Positions 1 to 8,776 of a stretch of DNA of 64,000 nucleotides are shown one piece after another. The position numbers were made by a program, and so were the translations under genes. Source of the DNA: Agrobacterium tumefaciens (GTDB lineage Bacteria; Pseudomonadota; Alphaproteobacteria; Rhizobiales; Rhizobiaceae); the NCBI RefSeq assembly GCF_017726655.1, contig NZ_CP072309.1, forward strand, positions 1,794,501 to 1,858,500, read 5' to 3'. The notes beneath the pieces were generated by a model. The model had not been told where the DNA came from. It worked only from the letters and a program-made list of their open reading frames with translations, and made no database searches. The stretch's first letter is position 1, and the number at the start of each line of letters is the position of its first letter.

Positions 1-659
1 TCCTCGGGGAAGTCCAATCTCAGACGCTGTGCAATCTGTTCCGGGCTCCAGGCTTTGGACCAGCGTCGGCTTTGCCGATGAACGGCCCGTCGTCCTTTCC
101 ATACCACGGCAGGCCCACCAAAGGCGATGCCGCCGGGCGTGGCAATCAGGCCCGAGAGCCGGTCCTGCACATAATCGCGAAGGGCGCCATTGGTTGCCAG
201 TTTCGCCTCCTTCGGTCGTCGGGCCGCTCGATCGGCATGCCATTGTGCAGTGATGGCGCGATAGTCGAAGTCGCCGCCGCGTGTCGCTGAATTGCGCCTG
301 ATCTCGCGTGAAATTGTGCTCGGTGATCGTCCCAATTTACGTGCGATAGCACGGATCCCAGTACCTCGGGCGCATTCCAAAGCAATTTCCTCTCGCTCTC
401 GGAACGTCAGGCTGCGATTCCTCAGTGGTGTCGCCGAGGGTGAAAGATGTGTGGGAGGCATACCGCCAGAACTCCGAAACCATCGGTTCCCAACAGGGGC
501 AGAGACGCCGGCTTCCACAGCGGCATCCTCGCTGGACAAGCCAGCCGCTATATTTCGCCAGAACCGACACAAATTCTCACGCTGCCATACAGGCGGCCGG
601 CCTGGCGAGGATAATTTCTGCCGCGTTGATCGCTCCGATTTCCGTCTTCCCGTAGCCAT
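1..659 (-). CDS. IS30-family transposase, N-terminal part (cut by the window edge)
   Basis: An open frame starts at ATG 659 (MATGRRKSERSTRQKL) and runs without a stop to base 1, giving at least 219 residues. It shows the IS30 N-terminal layout: a helix-turn-helix around residues 80-105 (LTFREREEIALECARG, then IRAIARKLGRSPSTISREI), an arginine-rich stretch (ADRAARRPKEAKL), and the WSPEQIAQRLRLDFPED motif that precedes the catalytic DDE domain. The DDE residues themselves lie beyond the window. A possible ribosome site (AGGAGG, about 8 bases upstream of the ATG) supports this start. Family knowledge: IS30 transposases cut and join the ends of their own element. The frame appears undamaged as far as it can be read. 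Confidence 0.8.
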   Translation of the reverse strand, partial: MATGRRKSERSTRQKLSSPGRPPVWQRENLCRFWRNIAAGLSSEDAAVEAGVSAPVGNRWFRSSGGMPPTHLSPSATPLRNRSLTFREREEIALECARGTGIRAIARKLGRSPSTISREIRRNSATRGGDFDYRAITAQWHADRAARRPKEAKLATNGALRDYVQDRLSGLIATPGGIAFGGPAVVWKGRRAVHRQSRRWSKAWSPEQIAQRLRLDFPE

Positions 660-706
660 TCACACCTCCTAGTTTGGGGGTGTTGCGGCGACCGGTTGAA
701 TCTGCC
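1..706 (-). mobile_element. IS30-family insertion sequence, partial (runs off the left edge)
   Basis: This is the 5' part of an IS30-family element read on the minus strand. It interrupts the OrfB gene of an IS3-family element: the IS3 reading frame is intact up to the motif HTDRGCQ (codons down to about 707) and then turns into unrelated sequence that leads into an IS30 transposase start. The terminal sequence next to the junction (AGATTCAACCGGTC on the minus strand) looks like an IS30-type end, but the exact end is uncertain by a few bases. The other end lies outside the window, so no target duplication can be checked. Confidence 0.75.
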
Positions 707-1225
707 TTGGCATCCGCGATCGGTGTGATGAATGCAGCCAGGAGGAGGTTTTCTGTTATCAATGGCCGAATGCAACGCTGCCAATGCCAGCGGTGTATCC
801 AGTCGTCTCGACAGCGCGTAACCCACAACCTTGCGACTGCAGGCGTCGAGAATGACAGCAAGGTAGCAGAAGCCAACGGTGATGCGGATATACGTGAAGT
901 CGGCCACCCAGACCATATCGGGCCGCGCCGGGATCACATTACGATATAGGTTCGGGTAGATCGGTGAATCGTGGTTGCTGTCGGTCGTGCGAACATACCG
1001 CTTGCGGGGCTTAATCCCGAGGCCATTGGCTCGCATGATCCGAGCGACACGCTTGTGGTTGACCAGATGGCCTCGTCGCTGAAGCTCGTGTGTTATGCGT
1101 CGATATCCGTAACAAGGCAGTTCGTCCTGGATGTCCTCGATGATTGCAACGAGTTCGCTGTCGCCGAGATTTAAAGCTTTTGCCGTTGATCGGTAATAGT
1201 AAGTGCTTCTTGGAAGATCGATCAT
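707..1225 (-). pseudogene. IS3-family OrfB transposase, interrupted after the second catalytic Asp
   Basis: The protein begins MIDLPRSTYYYRS and carries the HTH_21-like region (YGYRRITHELQRRG) and the start of the integrase core. The first catalytic Asp is in VWVADFTYI and the second in IHHTDRGCQ. Directly after that motif homology stops and the frame passes into the IS30 element, so the third catalytic Glu is missing and the product should be inactive. The start overlaps the orfA stop (ATGA, 1222-1225), a common coupling for this family. The roughly 50 residues that follow in the open frame are IS30 sequence in the wrong frame and are not real. Confidence 0.8.
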
Positions 1226-1584
1226 TTTGCACCCCCGTCTGACAGAGCAGGCCGGGGACCGGTGATGATGGAGGAGCTCCCGCTGTCGCCGGCGGTCGGC
1301 TGACGCGGAGTTTTTTTAACCAGGTCCAGTTCCATGGTGAGTTGGCCGACCTTGCGTTCCAGCGCCGCAATGTGGGCCTCGTACTCGGCGATAACGCTCG
1401 CCTCAGCCTCCTCATCGTTCAGTTCGCCGCGATCGAACTGCGTTAGCCACAACTGGATGAGGTTGGCCGAAACGCCGTATGTCCGCTGTGCATCACGGCG
1501 TCCGATGACGCCGTTGCGGATATCCTGGCAAAGCTGCAACTTGAACGGCGTGGAATGCCGACGATATGGACCTCGGGACTTCAT
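1222..1584 (-). CDS. IS3-family OrfA (helix-turn-helix subunit)
   Basis: This 120-residue protein has a helix-turn-helix near its N-terminus (DIRNGVIGRRDAQRTYGVSANLIQLWL) followed by a leucine-heptad helix (EYEAHIAALERKVGQLTMELDLVKK). That is the normal build of IS3 OrfA, which binds the element ends and pairs with OrfB. It overlaps orfB by four bases. The gene looks intact, but because orfB is interrupted the copy cannot move itself. Confidence 0.8.
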   Translation of the reverse strand: MKSRGPYRRHSTPFKLQLCQDIRNGVIGRRDAQRTYGVSANLIQLWLTQFDRGELNDEEAEASVIAEYEAHIAALERKVGQLTMELDLVKKTPRQPTAGDSGSSSIITGPRPALSDGGAK

Positions 1585-1656
1585 GAGCCTTCTCCGATTT
1601 AGGCCCGCAGAGTGTATCAGTTTTTCCGTGTGCCGTGGTCCAGCCCGAGGGGTTCA

Positions 1657-2637
1657 CTCCAACCTTGGCTCTATTTCATCCGGAGATGATGTCTACTAAA
1701 GCATAATTTCGTTGCGGTTTTCATATCATTTCAGGCGGTTGGCCCACTTTGCCGCAGGCGTTTCTTCAACACTCTCCGGCGGTTTCGCCGCAACCAAGCG
1801 GGTCCGTTTCCAGTCCATGCTGTCGACGTGCGCTACGAGCGGGCATGGTTGAGTTGGATTAGTTGTGGCCCATAACCGGCTAGCAAACTGCGAGTTCTGC
1901 AAGCGCTTGGCGTAAAGGCAGACTCCGGATAAATCCCAACGGGCTTATTGATCCGGTCTGCTTGTTTGGCCCGGTAGACATAACGCGAACCGCTCGAAGG
2001 ATGAATTTCAGTATCGCGCACCGCCAATAGGAGGCTGCCAGTCGCTCCCGACTGGATAGTCAAAGACGATTTCGGCGGCAGGTACGGCGCTCTGCGGTTC
2101 ACCAGCTAATGGTGCTTGCCCGGACTCATCAGAGCCCAATAATTCTATACGGCAGCGGTAGAGTTGAGAGGCGAAATTTCAATCTGCCGCCCCACGGCAG
2201 ATATTTTCACACTGGCCTGACAGGCCTGCTCAACCTTTGTGGCGTTGAGTCACACTGGCGTCCTTAAGCGCGTAATGAGCCATGCCCACCCTCGAGAGGA
2301 AGTACCGCAAACTAATCGCCGCGTTATCGTTTGGGGCTAACAGCTTTAGCACTACCTCCACGATGCAGCTGGCGAGGTGAAGCTATCCGAGCTATGTAGG
2401 CCCGCAATTTCGCCTGCCCGCCGAACGTTCTGTTCGGCTGCATAATGCGGTCGCGCAATGATTCATCGTGATCAGAGTGCCAAGGCACTAATTCACACCT
2501 ATCTAAGGTTTGGTCTCAGAGCATCTACGTGAGTGGCTTGTTCATTTCCTTGCTTCGTAAAGCCCGAGATGCAATACGACTTTATTGAGTATTCCGATGC
2601 GCTGAAATTGGGTCACGTTCGCTGAGTTGGGGAAGAT
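1657..2637. other. Intergenic stretch without a recognisable gene
   Basis: About 980 bases lie between the IS3 end and the methyltransferase gene. One minus-strand open frame (1833-2102, 89 codons) has no ribosome site, no recognisable motif and no clear family. The stretch is probably non-coding debris from past insertions, plus the upstream region of the gene at 2638. Confidence 0.4.
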
Positions 2638-4641
2638 ATGAAAAAAAATGTGCAGCTTGAGAGCCTAGGATTGCATTACGAATTTGACGGAGATTTAGGT
2701 ATATTGAAGCGACCTGGATATTCTGGAATTCCGTATTCGGACGGCGACGATGCCGAGAATCGACTGGACGAGATTGTGTCGCGGGCAGCGGATTTAAGCG
2801 TTTTGTCTGACGAGCTGAAAGAGCACTGCACCGACTGGGCCAGCACCTACCATCTCTCACCTACACGAGCAAATATCCTTCGGCCATTTTCCGAATCGCT
2901 CCAGGGTTCCGAAGTACTGGAGATAGGGGCGGGATGCGGTGCAATCACCCGCTTTCTGGGAGAAAGCGGCGCTAAAGTGGTGGCATTGGAGGGGTCAATT
3001 CGCCGCGCGAGGATCGCTCGATCCAGAACCCGCGACATTGAAAATGTATCTGTTTTAGCTGAGCGATTCTCCGACTTCCAAACAGAAAAGCGGTTCGACA
3101 TAGTAACCCTTATCGGGGTGCTGGAGTACGCATCCCTATATTCGGACGCGGAAGATCCCGTCAAAGAAATGCTCAACACGGTCCGTCGTTTACTAAAGCC
3201 CGGCGGCAGATTAATTATCGCAATCGAGAACCAACTTGGCCTTAAGTATTTTGCAGGAGCAAAAGAGGATCATTTGGGTCACCGGATGCTCGGGCTTGAA
3301 GGGAGGTACATAGCTGGCGGTGTGCGGACATTCGGGCGACGAGATCTAGAGCGCAGGGTAATCGAGAGCGGCTTTGTAAATACAAAGCTTTTGTTGCCAT
3401 TCCCGGACTATAAGTTTCCGACATCGATAATTTCAGCCGAGGCATTCGAAACACCTGGATTCAATGTTGCTGCACTAGTAGCGCAAGGCGCACCACGTGA
3501 TCCGCAGCTCCCGCACACGCCCCTTTTCGCACCCGAGCTTGTTTGGCCGCAGATCGTGAGTAACGGTCTAGCGTGCGATTTCTCGAATTCCTTTTTGCTA
3601 ATCGCGAAGACAAGCGTTGATAATGAGCATGAACGGAAGTCGCTAGCATATCACTACTCGACTGGGCGGAAGAAGGCGTTCTGTAAGGAAACGGTTTTTG
3701 TTATTGAACAAGACAGCAATATTTCAGTTGTATCCAGTAGATTAGGTTCAAAATCTCTCATGGAAGAGGTTGATATCTCGTTCAGCCCAGAGGAAAGAAC
3801 AAACTACATCAGCGGCAGCCTTTTATCAGAGGCCTTTGTCAAAATCGTAACAAAGGACGGTTGGGATTTTCGCGAGCTAGTTGAGTTTTTCAAACTGTAC
3901 GGTGCCGTGCTACGTGCCGTATCCACTGGCGAAAGCGAGGACAGGCAAAGCTGCTCTCCAAATCGCTCGTTTGTCCTACGCGGAGAATTTATTGATGCCG
4001 TTCCCCAAAACCTAATAAGAGACCAGCAACTCGAGTATCATTTTTTTGATAAAGAATGGATCCGTTCGCGGCCGGTTTCGTTCGAATATATGGTGTTCAG
4101 ATCTCTGATTACTCTCTCGGGTCACGTCACGCTAATTGGCAGACCGATAGATGAGGAACTCGTTACGTGGAATATCATTTTTGAAAAGTTGTTTCACGAA
4201 CTTGGCTTGACATCGTTCCGATCGTGTAAGGGTGATCTCATTGCACAAGAAGCAGAATTGCATCAACTAACATCAGGAAAGTCGAACGAAGGCCCTCTAT
4301 ATAACTTTCTGCTTTCCGAGCTGCCGATACGTGTGGATGTTTATGCAGAGCTCGAGAAAAACGCGGAATCCACTCGGCTACTTAATGAAACCATCCGTCT
4401 TGGGAACACTCGAGCGCAGTATCTCGAGTCTGAACTAGCGCGCGAAAATTCCCGATCTATATTTCTTCAGGCTGAAATATTGCGGTTGAATGGTTTCCTT
4501 TTAAGCGCGCAACGGTTGGCAGGTCGAGTTCGAAAGTTTCCGTTCTCACTATTTTTCTCGTCCAAGCAAAAGTATCGCCGCATTATTGAAGAAGTTTGCT
4601 CAGCGCGACCTGGTGAGATCTTGAAGTCGGACGATGAGTAG
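2638..4641 (+). CDS. SAM-dependent methyltransferase with C-terminal coiled coil (surface-polysaccharide type)
   Basis: The protein has 667 residues. A class I methyltransferase domain occupies roughly residues 70-270: SAM-binding motif I is VLEIGAGCG (93-101), followed by the acidic ALEGS strand end and DIVTLIGVLEYA (154-165). The middle part (about 340-560) has no sure family; it contains DAVPQN (454-459) and FFDKEW (469-474), spaced like the catalytic loop and metal-binding motif of kinase folds. Residues 570-620 form a likely coiled coil, and a short basic and aromatic tail follows. The order methyltransferase, middle domain, coiled coil resembles WbdD-type O-antigen chain terminators, but this is by layout only. 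The ATG follows GGGGAAG at a good distance. Base composition is visibly poorer in G+C than the second half of the window. Confidence 0.75.
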   Translation: MKKNVQLESLGLHYEFDGDLGILKRPGYSGIPYSDGDDAENRLDEIVSRAADLSVLSDELKEHCTDWASTYHLSPTRANILRPFSESLQGSEVLEIGAGCGAITRFLGESGAKVVALEGSIRRARIARSRTRDIENVSVLAERFSDFQTEKRFDIVTLIGVLEYASLYSDAEDPVKEMLNTVRRLLKPGGRLIIAIENQLGLKYFAGAKEDHLGHRMLGLEGRYIAGGVRTFGRRDLERRVIESGFVNTKLLLPFPDYKFPTSIISAEAFETPGFNVAALVAQGAPRDPQLPHTPLFAPELVWPQIVSNGLACDFSNSFLLIAKTSVDNEHERKSLAYHYSTGRKKAFCKETVFVIEQDSNISVVSSRLGSKSLMEEVDISFSPEERTNYISGSLLSEAFVKIVTKDGWDFRELVEFFKLYGAVLRAVSTGESEDRQSCSPNRSFVLRGEFIDAVPQNLIRDQQLEYHFFDKEWIRSRPVSFEYMVFRSLITLSGHVTLIGRPIDEELVTWNIIFEKLFHELGLTSFRSCKGDLIAQEAELHQLTSGKSNEGPLYNFLLSELPIRVDVYAELEKNAESTRLLNETIRLGNTRAQYLESELARENSRSIFLQAEILRLNGFLLSAQRLAGRVRKFPFSLFFSSKQKYRRIIEEVCSARPGEILKSDDE

Positions 4642-4984
4642 CTATTGGCTGAGTACCATGTCTAGGCATCATTCTGCGCACTGGCAGTTTGGCAACATTT
4701 GCGCGGCTTGGCTTTAACCTATCGCTTTGATATTTTGTTGCGCACTTGCAGGGGTAATTTCCGGCGAATTAACAGGCTTCAAAAGCAGGATATCCTCGTC
4801 CATAGAACCGAGGAAATTCTCACTTAGAAGCCTGTTATTTGCCCGAAGGATAATCGAACGACACCCGCCTAGGTTGCTCAGATGACCTGAGACCCGACTT
4901 CCCTCCAGTTTTCGGGAGAGTCTTGAGTTTTTTGAACCGCCCCCAAACATTGGACCAGCGAAGGCTGGAGTTTTCCGGCTTCAG

Positions 4985-5077
4985 TCAGGGAGGCGGGCTG
5001 GTTACGCTTCCCGGATTCATCAGTGCGATCGGGACCTTGTTTCCAATCGCGCCATGTGGCCGAACCTCATTGTAGAT
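4985..5077 (-). pseudogene. IS3-family OrfB, detached C-terminal piece
   Basis: The frame reads IYNEVRPHGAIGNKVPIALM then NPGSVTSPPP and a stop, which is the standard C-terminus of an IS3 OrfB of this subgroup. The matching 5' part ends at MEDWRR near 9662 on the same strand, and the two pieces join exactly at the expected place (WRR-x-YNE). This piece is therefore the 3' end of the same gene, separated by the IS110 insertion and not a separate remnant. Confidence 0.85.
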
Positions 5078-5137
5078 CCTATGCAAGCTCGCCGCGGAGC
5101 TTGATAATCTGCCTCCGCTTTTCCATGGAGGATGATC

Positions 5138-6214
5138 ATGAGCGCAGAACGTGTCAACGATTGTTATGTCGCCCTTGAACTCAGCCAACGCACATGGCTG
5201 ATCGGCTTTCTTCTGCCCGGCACGGTTAAGGTTCAGATAATGACGGTTGCCGGTGGTGACGCCGAAGCTCTTCTGTCGGCGCTCGGAAGGATTGAAAGCC
5301 TGGCAGGAACTCGGTTGCCTCCAGAATGCACCATGGTGTCGATGCGGGTCTGCTACGAGGCCGGTTATGACGGCTTCTGGCTTGCCCGTTATCTTATCGA
5401 TCGCGGCATCGATACCACAATCCTGGACCCATCCAGCTTTCTGGTTTCGCGACGAGGCCGACGTGTGAAGACAGATCGCATCGATGTCGAAGCGATGGTG
5501 TTTACGCTGAAGGCATATTTGCTCGGAGACAGGTCAGTTTGTCGACCAGTTCGGCTGCCCTCAGTCGCGGAAGAAGACGCGAAGCGTCTTTCTCGGGAAC
5601 GCACACAATTGAAGAAGGAGCGCACGCGGCACGTCAATCGTATCCGCGCCTTGCTCGTACTTCACGGTATCCGCTCTGTTCCTGGTCTTTGGGGAGGACG
5701 TTGGAAGGAGGCACTTTCGAATATCCGGACCGGTGATGGCAGGGAATTAGGGCGGTTCATCTTCCTTGAGCTTTGCCGCCAGTTTGAACGGCTCGATCTC
5801 GTGCACTCGCAGCTCAAGAGCTTAGAGAAGGAGCGCATTCAGGCTTGCGAGACCGAAGGAGCCATCAACGACAGCGGGAAGATCAGGGTGCTGAAGCAGC
5901 TTGACGGCATCGGTGAAGTGGGTGCCACACAGTTGGTCGCCGAAGTGTACCATCGAACATTCAAGAACCGAAAGCATCTGGCCTCTTACTTAGGACTGTC
6001 ACCCAGCCCCTATTCCAGTGGTGAGGTCCATCGGGATCAAGGCATCAGCAAAGCCGGAAACAAACAGGCTCGAGTGATGCTCGTCGAACTGGCCTGGTGC
6101 TGGCTTAAATACCAGCCACAGAGCGAACTGACGCGTTGGTATCGCGCCCGCTTCTCGGGGCATGGAAGTCGGTCCGGGAAGGTCGGAATAGTCGCCTTGG
6201 CCCGTAAACTCGCA
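5138..6214 (+). pseudogene. IS110-family transposase, 5' part (interrupted by IS66)
   Basis: A DEDD-type transposase starts MSAERVNDCYVALELSQ; ATG 5138 is preferred over 5132 because GGAGG (5127-5131) lies six bases upstream. Motifs seen are VALEL, CYEAGYDGFWL and VKTDRIDVEAM in the N-terminal RuvC-like domain, a helical linker (residues about 145-190), and the Transposase_20 domain (LKQLDGIGEVGATQLVAEV, LASYLGLSPSPYSSG, ISKAGNKQARVMLVELAW). At 6214 the IS66 element enters after KLA. The frame continues exactly at 9325. Joined, the gene would encode 382 residues, a normal length, so the gene was intact before the IS66 insertion. Confidence 0.85.
6207..6214. repeat. Left target duplication of the IS66 element (AACTCGCA)
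   Basis: The octamer AACTCGCA abuts the left end of IS66 and recurs at 9317-9324 next to the right end. An 8-bp duplication is the established size for IS66-family insertion. Confidence 0.95.
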
Positions 6215-6297
6215 GTAACCGGTGTTTCGGTCCCACATTGTCCTTCGCGGCCTGATCTGTGATCGACATTCCATGGATCATGAACGGGAGTTTCTCC

Positions 6298-6684
6298 ATG
6301 GAGACCTCATTGGAGTTTCTCACAACCAGGAAGCCTGGACGTGAGGTTCACCGACATTGGCCCGATGAAGTCAAGGCGAAGATCGTTTCGGAAAGCTTGA
6401 GGCCCGGCATGACGGTCAATGAAGTTGCGCAACGCTATGGAGTGCGAGCGAACAGCCTTTCCACCTGGCGGACGATGGCGCGGCAGGGCAAGCTGATCCT
6501 GCCCGCACCGGAGGATGCGGTAGAGTTCGCGGCGGTGATCGTCGATCCGCCGGTTTCGGAACTGCCGCCTAAAATGCTCAGTCGCCCCGAGATCGTCCTC
6601 GGTCCCGTCACCATCCGTCTTGAGGAAGGTGCGCCTGCTGCCCGGATCGTTGCCATCGCTCGCGCCTTGGCGGCGGCGACATGA
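6298..6684 (+). CDS. tnpA: IS66-family accessory protein TnpA (helix-turn-helix)
   Basis: The 128-residue protein starts METSLEFLTTRKPG; ATG 6298 has GGGAG seven bases upstream and is preferred over the longer frame from 6259. A helix-turn-helix of the IS3/IS66 OrfA type is visible: WPDEVKAKIVSESLRPGMTV then NEVAQRYGVRANSLSTWR. The C-terminal part has the usual IS66 TnpA strand pattern (EIVLGPVTIRLEEGAPAARI). It overlaps tnpB by four bases (ATGA), suggesting coupled translation. Known role: required with TnpB and TnpC for IS66 transposition, probably by binding DNA ends. Confidence 0.88.
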   Translation: METSLEFLTTRKPGREVHRHWPDEVKAKIVSESLRPGMTVNEVAQRYGVRANSLSTWRTMARQGKLILPAPEDAVEFAAVIVDPPVSELPPKMLSRPEIVLGPVTIRLEEGAPAARIVAIARALAAAT

Positions 6685-7034
6685 TCTTTCCGTCAAACCG
6701 GGTTCGAATCATGGTGGCCACCAAACCCGTGGATTTCCGCAAAGGTCATGACGGCTTGGCAGCGCTGGTGAAGAATGAGCTGCACAGGGACCCGTTCACT
6801 GGAACGGTCTTTGTGTTTAGGTCTCGTAAGGCAGATCGACTGAAGCTGATCTACTGGGATGGCTCCGGTATCGTGCTGGCTTACAAGCGGCTGGAAGAGC
6901 ACGCCTTTACCTGGCCCGGCATCAAGGATGGACTGATGACGCTCACCCACGCCCAGTTCGAAGCCCTGTTTGGGGGACTTGATTGGCGGCGGGTTCATGC
7001 CGTCAGGACGAGAACGCCGGAGACCATCGAATAG
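6681..7034 (+). CDS. tnpB: IS66-family accessory protein TnpB
   Basis: This 117-residue protein carries the IS66 Orf2 signature: VRIMVATKPVDFRKGHDGLA at the start, then TGTVFVFRSRKADRLKLIYW and GIVLAYKRLEEHAFTWP. The length is normal. It starts within the tnpA stop and ends 70 bases before the chosen tnpC start, although the tnpC frame is open across the overlap. The molecular role of TnpB in IS66 elements is not well defined, but it is needed for efficient transposition. Confidence 0.9.
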   Translation: MIFPSNRVRIMVATKPVDFRKGHDGLAALVKNELHRDPFTGTVFVFRSRKADRLKLIYWDGSGIVLAYKRLEEHAFTWPGIKDGLMTLTHAQFEALFGGLDWRRVHAVRTRTPETIE

Positions 7035-7104
7035 CTGCGGCAAGATGACTCAGGACAACAGATTCCGAAGGCAAATCGGCACAGAATTTGGTAGGTTCCC
7101 GGCC

Positions 7105-8691
7105 ATGCTGAACGCCGCCGATCTTCCCGATGATGTTGCTGCCCTGAAGGCGATGCTGATCGCAGCCCAGGCACGCGAGACGGCAAAGGACGTCGCGATA
7201 GCAAGTAAGGACGAGCATATCGCTCGCAAGGACGAGCGGATCGAACGGCTTGAGAAGCTGGTGGCCGCCTTCAAACAGGCAGCCTTCGGGCGCAAATCCG
7301 AGAAGACCGATCCCGACCAGTTCGATCTGGCATTGGAGGACCTGGAAACGGCGATGGCTGCGATCCATGCCGAGGACGAGGCGGACACTCCTGCTGGAAC
7401 CAGGACGACCAAGCCACGCACGACCAATCGTGGCTCTCTTCCAAAACATCTTCCGCGCGTCGAAGAGGTGATCGAGCCGGAAAGCCTGGTGTGCGCCTGC
7501 GGCGGCTGCCTGCATTGCATCGGCGAGGATGTCTCCGAACGCCTCGATCTCGTACCGGCGCAATTCCGAGTCTTGGTCACCCGCCGTCCCAAATATGCCT
7601 GCCGTTCCTGCACCGACGGCGTCGTTCAGGCTCCTGCTCCAGCGCGATTAATCCAGGCTGGATTGCCAACGGAGGCGACGGTCGCCCATGTGCTGGTCTC
7701 TAAATATGCTGATCACCTTCCGCTGTATCGGCAGGCCCAGATCATGGGCCGCCAGGGTGTCGATCTCGACCGCTCCACACTTGCCGACTGGGTCGGGCGA
7801 GCAGCCTATGAGCTGCGTCCCGTCTTCGATGCGCTGATCGCCGACCTGAAGCGCTCGACCAAGCTGTTCATGGACGAGACCCGTGCTCCGGTTCTCGATC
7901 CAGGCTCTCGCAAAACCAAGACCGGATACTTCTGGGCGTTGGCACGGGATGATCGACCGTGGAACGGCAGTGCTCCGCCAGGGGTCGCCTTCACCTACGC
8001 GCCTGGTCGCGGAGGCATTCATGCCGAACGGATATTGCGGGGCTTCTCCGGCGTCCTGCAGGTCGATGGTTATGCCGGATACAACAGGCTGATCGGTCCA
8101 GACCGGATTGGCCCAGACATTCGGCTTGCCTATTGCTGGGCGCACGCTCGTCGCAAGCTGGTCGAGATCACCCGTAACGGAATAGCACCGATTGCCGAGG
8201 ACGGCGCCAAACGGATCGGCGAGCTGTACCGGATCGAAGCCGAATTGCGCGGCCTTGATCCGCAGGCTCGTCTTGCTGGGCGGCAGGAACGGTCTGCACC
8301 GCTCGTCGCCGACATGCAGGTTTGGCTCACGCATAACAGAGCCCGTGTCGCTGCAAAATCCCCGCTCGGAGAAGCCTTGGCCTACATCGCCAAATACTGG
8401 GATGGCCTCCAACTCTTCCTGACAGACGGTCGCATCGAGATCGATAGCAACACCGTCGAGCGGACCATTCGTCCGATTGCACTGAACCGGAAAAACGCGC
8501 TCTTTGCGGGTCACGATGCCGGAGCAGAGAACTGGGCCACCATCGCTTCGCTCATCGAGACCTGTAAGCTCAATGCCGTCGATCCGTTGGCCTACGTGAC
8601 CAGCACACTCGCCGCCATCGTAAATGGCCATAAGCAGAACCGGATCGATGAACTGCTACCTTGGAATTATTCCGGGCGAACAAACGGTTGA
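7105..8691 (+). CDS. tnpC: IS66-family transposase TnpC
   Basis: The 528-residue DDE transposase is taken from ATG 7105 (MLNAADLPDDVAALKAMLIA), the usual start for this family, although the frame is open from 6970. Features in order are an N-terminal coiled coil (about 15-60), the AFGRKSEK motif, a zinc-finger region with VCACGGCLHCIGE and YACRSCTDG, then the catalytic core: LFMDETRAPVLDPG with the first Asp, VLQVDGYAGYNRL with the second, and IEIDSNTVERTIRPIALNRK with the Glu. The C-terminus has the IS66 tail motif. No frameshift or stop is seen. Confidence 0.93.
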   Translation: MLNAADLPDDVAALKAMLIAAQARETAKDVAIASKDEHIARKDERIERLEKLVAAFKQAAFGRKSEKTDPDQFDLALEDLETAMAAIHAEDEADTPAGTRTTKPRTTNRGSLPKHLPRVEEVIEPESLVCACGGCLHCIGEDVSERLDLVPAQFRVLVTRRPKYACRSCTDGVVQAPAPARLIQAGLPTEATVAHVLVSKYADHLPLYRQAQIMGRQGVDLDRSTLADWVGRAAYELRPVFDALIADLKRSTKLFMDETRAPVLDPGSRKTKTGYFWALARDDRPWNGSAPPGVAFTYAPGRGGIHAERILRGFSGVLQVDGYAGYNRLIGPDRIGPDIRLAYCWAHARRKLVEITRNGIAPIAEDGAKRIGELYRIEAELRGLDPQARLAGRQERSAPLVADMQVWLTHNRARVAAKSPLGEALAYIAKYWDGLQLFLTDGRIEIDSNTVERTIRPIALNRKNALFAGHDAGAENWATIASLIETCKLNAVDPLAYVTSTLAAIVNGHKQNRIDELLPWNYSGRTNG

Positions 8692-8776
8692 AGTCCGCTT
8701 CGGCCCAAGGCGGTCAGTGAGGTTGCTCAACTTTGTGAATCCTCTAATTTCTTAATTGATTATGGAGAAGACTGAT

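Larger units (their letters stand above)
707..1656 (-). mobile_element. IS3-family insertion sequence, 5' part, interrupted by the IS30 element
   Basis: It holds orfA and the first part of orfB on the minus strand. The outer end is taken at 1656, where the minus strand begins TGAACCCCTCGGGCTGGACC, an IS3-type terminal repeat similar in layout to the ends of the second IS3 element at 4933-10747. The other half of the element, with the third catalytic residue, lies beyond the IS30 insertion and outside the window. Confidence 0.7.

Noticed and set aside
1833..2102. Minus-strand open frame of 89 codons
   Set aside because: No ribosome site, no motif and irregular composition; lies in an IS-disturbed gap.
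4714..4950. Minus-strand open frame of 78 codons reading out of the IS3 end
   Set aside because: Its start lies inside the IS3 terminal repeat; the rest has no recognisable motif. It might be the tail of a gene cut by the IS, but there is nothing to support this.
8701..8720. Possible IS66 right end directly after tnpC
   Set aside because: Weak match to the left end and no target duplication; the true end with exact duplication is at 9316.
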